Assembly: GCF_000002995.4 (NCBI RefSeq)
Contig: NW_025062477.1
Location: forward strand, 12,630,696-12,694,695
Source of the DNA: Brugia malayi
Lineage: Eukaryota > Nematoda > Chromadorea > Rhabditida > Onchocercidae
Length of the DNA stretch: 64,000 nucleotides
Direction: 5' to 3'
Of this stretch, positions 62,801-64,000 are shown piece by piece. The number at the start of each line of letters is the position of its first letter. Position 1 is the stretch's first letter. Under the pieces are notes generated by a model. The model searched no databases, was not told the DNA's origin, and saw only the letters and a list, made by a program, of their open reading frames with translations. The position numbers and the translations under genes were made by a program.

Positions 62801-64000
62801 ATTGGTGCTTTAATTAAAATTTTTAATTTTTCTTTTATACCATTTGTAATGTGACGTTTAAATTTCAATGCAAATTAATTAAGACCAAAATTTCATTAAT
62901 GCATTGACTAATATTGTTTATCTTTTGATGATAAACAATATAATAATATGATATTAGATAAGTTATTATTATTATTATTATCTTAATTGAGTGCTAATTT
63001 AGCTTATTATCATTTAATTCAATAAAATATCGTTTTAAATGATTGAATAATTTGCAGTTTATTTGGATTGTAGCATTTATAACAACCGTAGCACTAGACG
63101 TTATGATTGGTTTGATAATTTCAGTAATATTTGCTATAATGACACTTATTGTTCGTTCACAGTGGTATATATTATCTTCAATACTTATTTTTTGTTTTTA
63201 AATTATATTTATTTTTTTTTTCTTTGTTTTTAAAATTTAAATTAATTATATTTCACAAAACTCTTAAATATTATTTCTTCATGTCTTCCAGAAAAAAAAA
63301 TATGTATATACGCATATATTATGTTTATATAAATGTTAAAATTTATGAAACCAATATCAATTGAACTACAAATATTTTAATAATGATAGTGATAACAATG
63401 ATAATAATGATAATTGGTAATGATAATAAGTAGTAATTAGTTATAATAATAAATAATAATATTAATAACAATAAAAATAGCAGTAATGATGATAACTGTA
63501 ACGATAACGATGCTAATAATAAACAATAATTGATAATAATAATAATTAATAATAACAATAATAATGATAACAGCAATGATAACAATAATAATTAATGATA
63601 ATATATGTATATAATAATTATCAGTAATTATTATTGTTACTAATTAATGATAATTAGTAGTAATAACTAACAATAATAACAATAATAATATTTGCTAATA
63701 ATTAATGACAATAATAATAACAATGATAATAATAATTAATAATAGTAATAATAATAATGAATGAATAATAGTAACAAATAACAAATAATAATAACAATAA
63801 TGATAATAAATAATATTTTAAGATAAAGCTAATATATGCATACAACTATTTTATAATATAAAAGCTAAATGTTTATTAATGAATTTTTTTTCATTTTTGT
63901 TTTCTTTTTTAAGGCCTCGCTGGGAAAGATTGGTGCAATTATCACCGTCTCAGCCATACTTTGATAATCCAAAACGTTACCTTGCAGCAGCAAATAATCC
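54254..64000 (+). CDS. SLC26/SulP-family anion transporter, 3' end beyond window
   Basis: Multi-pass membrane exchanger or channel for sulfate, bicarbonate, chloride or related anions. Exons: 54,254-54,300; 54,664-54,722; 55,365-55,534; 56,149-56,259; 56,978-57,147; 57,628-57,792; 58,440-58,601; 59,202-59,284; 59,879-60,026; 60,744-60,857; 62,345-62,422; 62,569-62,664; 63,058-63,164; 63,914 onward. Phase is kept at every join. If translation starts at the ATG at 54,259, about 530 residues lie in the window. After a basic N-tail comes [20 protein letters not shown], then [20 protein letters not shown] with [19 protein letters not shown], the SulP signature region. A sequon NNT lies in the loop after [14 protein letters not shown]. 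Later helices include [20 protein letters not shown]. The cytosolic STAS domain expected after [10 protein letters not shown] is off the end. The true first exon is unresolved. I cannot assign a numbered sulp orthologue or a substrate. Confidence 0.9.
54800..54845. repeat. GA-rich tract in SLC26 intron
   Basis: GAGAGAGAGGGAGGGAGAGA and similar, just downstream of the exon ending at 54,722. Confidence 0.8.
57531..57569. repeat. T-run followed by G-run
   Basis: A T-run of about 27 is followed directly by GGGGGGAGGGGGGG, the longest G-run in the window. It lies 60 bp upstream of an SLC26 exon acceptor. It could form a G-rich secondary structure or be a sequencing-prone site. Confidence 0.7.
60018..60067 (+). 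repeat. 25-bp tandem duplication across an SLC26 exon-intron boundary
   Basis: The unit starting TCTAAACAGGTTAATTAATT is present twice head to tail. It contains the 3' end of the exon and its donor CAG/GTTAAT, so a second, identical donor lies at 60,051/60,052. Using it would add 25 nt and bring in a stop (GTT AAT TAA). Confidence 0.9.
60313..60353 (+). pseudogene. Decayed copy of an SLC26 exon end
   Basis: AAAATATCGTATTAATTCC then AAACCGGTTAATTAATTTT matches the end of the exon at 59,879-60,026 plus its donor, with about five substitutions. The surrounding 250-300 bp also echo the preceding intron sequence, so this is an old tandem duplication that included the exon edge. Confidence 0.6.
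60923..61428. repeat. Complementary CT and GA tracts in one SLC26 intron
   Basis: A CT tract at 60,923-60,967 and a GA tract with GACAGA units at 61,391-61,428 lie in the same 1.49-kb intron, about 420 bp apart. In the pre-mRNA they could pair as a long stem. Confidence 0.65.
63370..63800. repeat. ATA/ATAATGATA simple repeat in SLC26 intron
   Basis: Imperfect AAT, GAT and AAC trinucleotide array filling more than half of the intron before the last visible exon. The minus-strand Leu/Ile-rich open frame across it is a repeat translation. Confidence 0.85.

Noticed and set aside
1..64000. tRNA, rRNA, CRISPR array or intact transposon
   Set aside because: No cloverleaf-like arms with a T-loop GGTTCGA context, no rRNA-like conserved segments, no spacer-repeat array, and no transposase or reverse-transcriptase motifs were seen on reading both strands.

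Overview
The window looks like nematode nuclear DNA. It is extremely AT-rich (roughly three quarters or more by eye) and full of long A or T homopolymers. The genes are interrupted by many introns whose acceptors have the short TTTTCAG/TTTTAG form with no distant polypyrimidine tract, and several 5' ends look like trans-splice acceptors. A spirurid or filarial-type worm is my best guess, but the species cannot be fixed from this sequence alone.

Layout. 1-11.69 kb: no gene supported, only simple repeats and degenerate arrays. 11.80-19.48 kb (+): a complete 14-exon CERT-type ceramide transfer protein with PH domain, FFAT-like motif and START domain. 21.40-28.16 kb (+): a complete 13-exon LAS1-like rRNA-processing nuclease with a HEPN motif. 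28.56-35.19 kb (-): a 10-exon BTB/BACK-type protein with an N-terminal region that may be MATH-like, convergent with LAS1. 54.25-64.0 kb (+): an SLC26/SulP anion transporter that runs off the right end before its STAS domain. I assembled all four genes by hand, by joining exons at GT/AG boundaries so that reading phase is kept and family-like sequence is continuous.

The 36-54 kb stretch upstream of the transporter is the most unusual part. It holds a 672-bp block present twice (36.04 and 42.93 kb) with only a few differences. Each copy carries the same short exon-like ORF, which ends at a donor in phase 1, and this phase matches the transporter exon at 54,254. A second duplicated block of about 790 bp (49.83 and 52.38 kb) lies beside two more candidate first exons (49,589 and 53,387) whose phase-0 donors fit the next transporter exon at 54,664. 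The transporter may therefore have several alternative, partly duplicated promoters and first exons, giving different N-termini on one membrane core. The same region has clusters of ACGT-core sites, a 32-bp near-palindrome and minisatellites.

The four genes have no obvious common pathway (lipid transfer, ribosome biogenesis, a possible ubiquitin-ligase adaptor, anion transport), and their spacing does not look like a tight operon. No rRNA, tRNA, CRISPR array or intact transposon was recognised.
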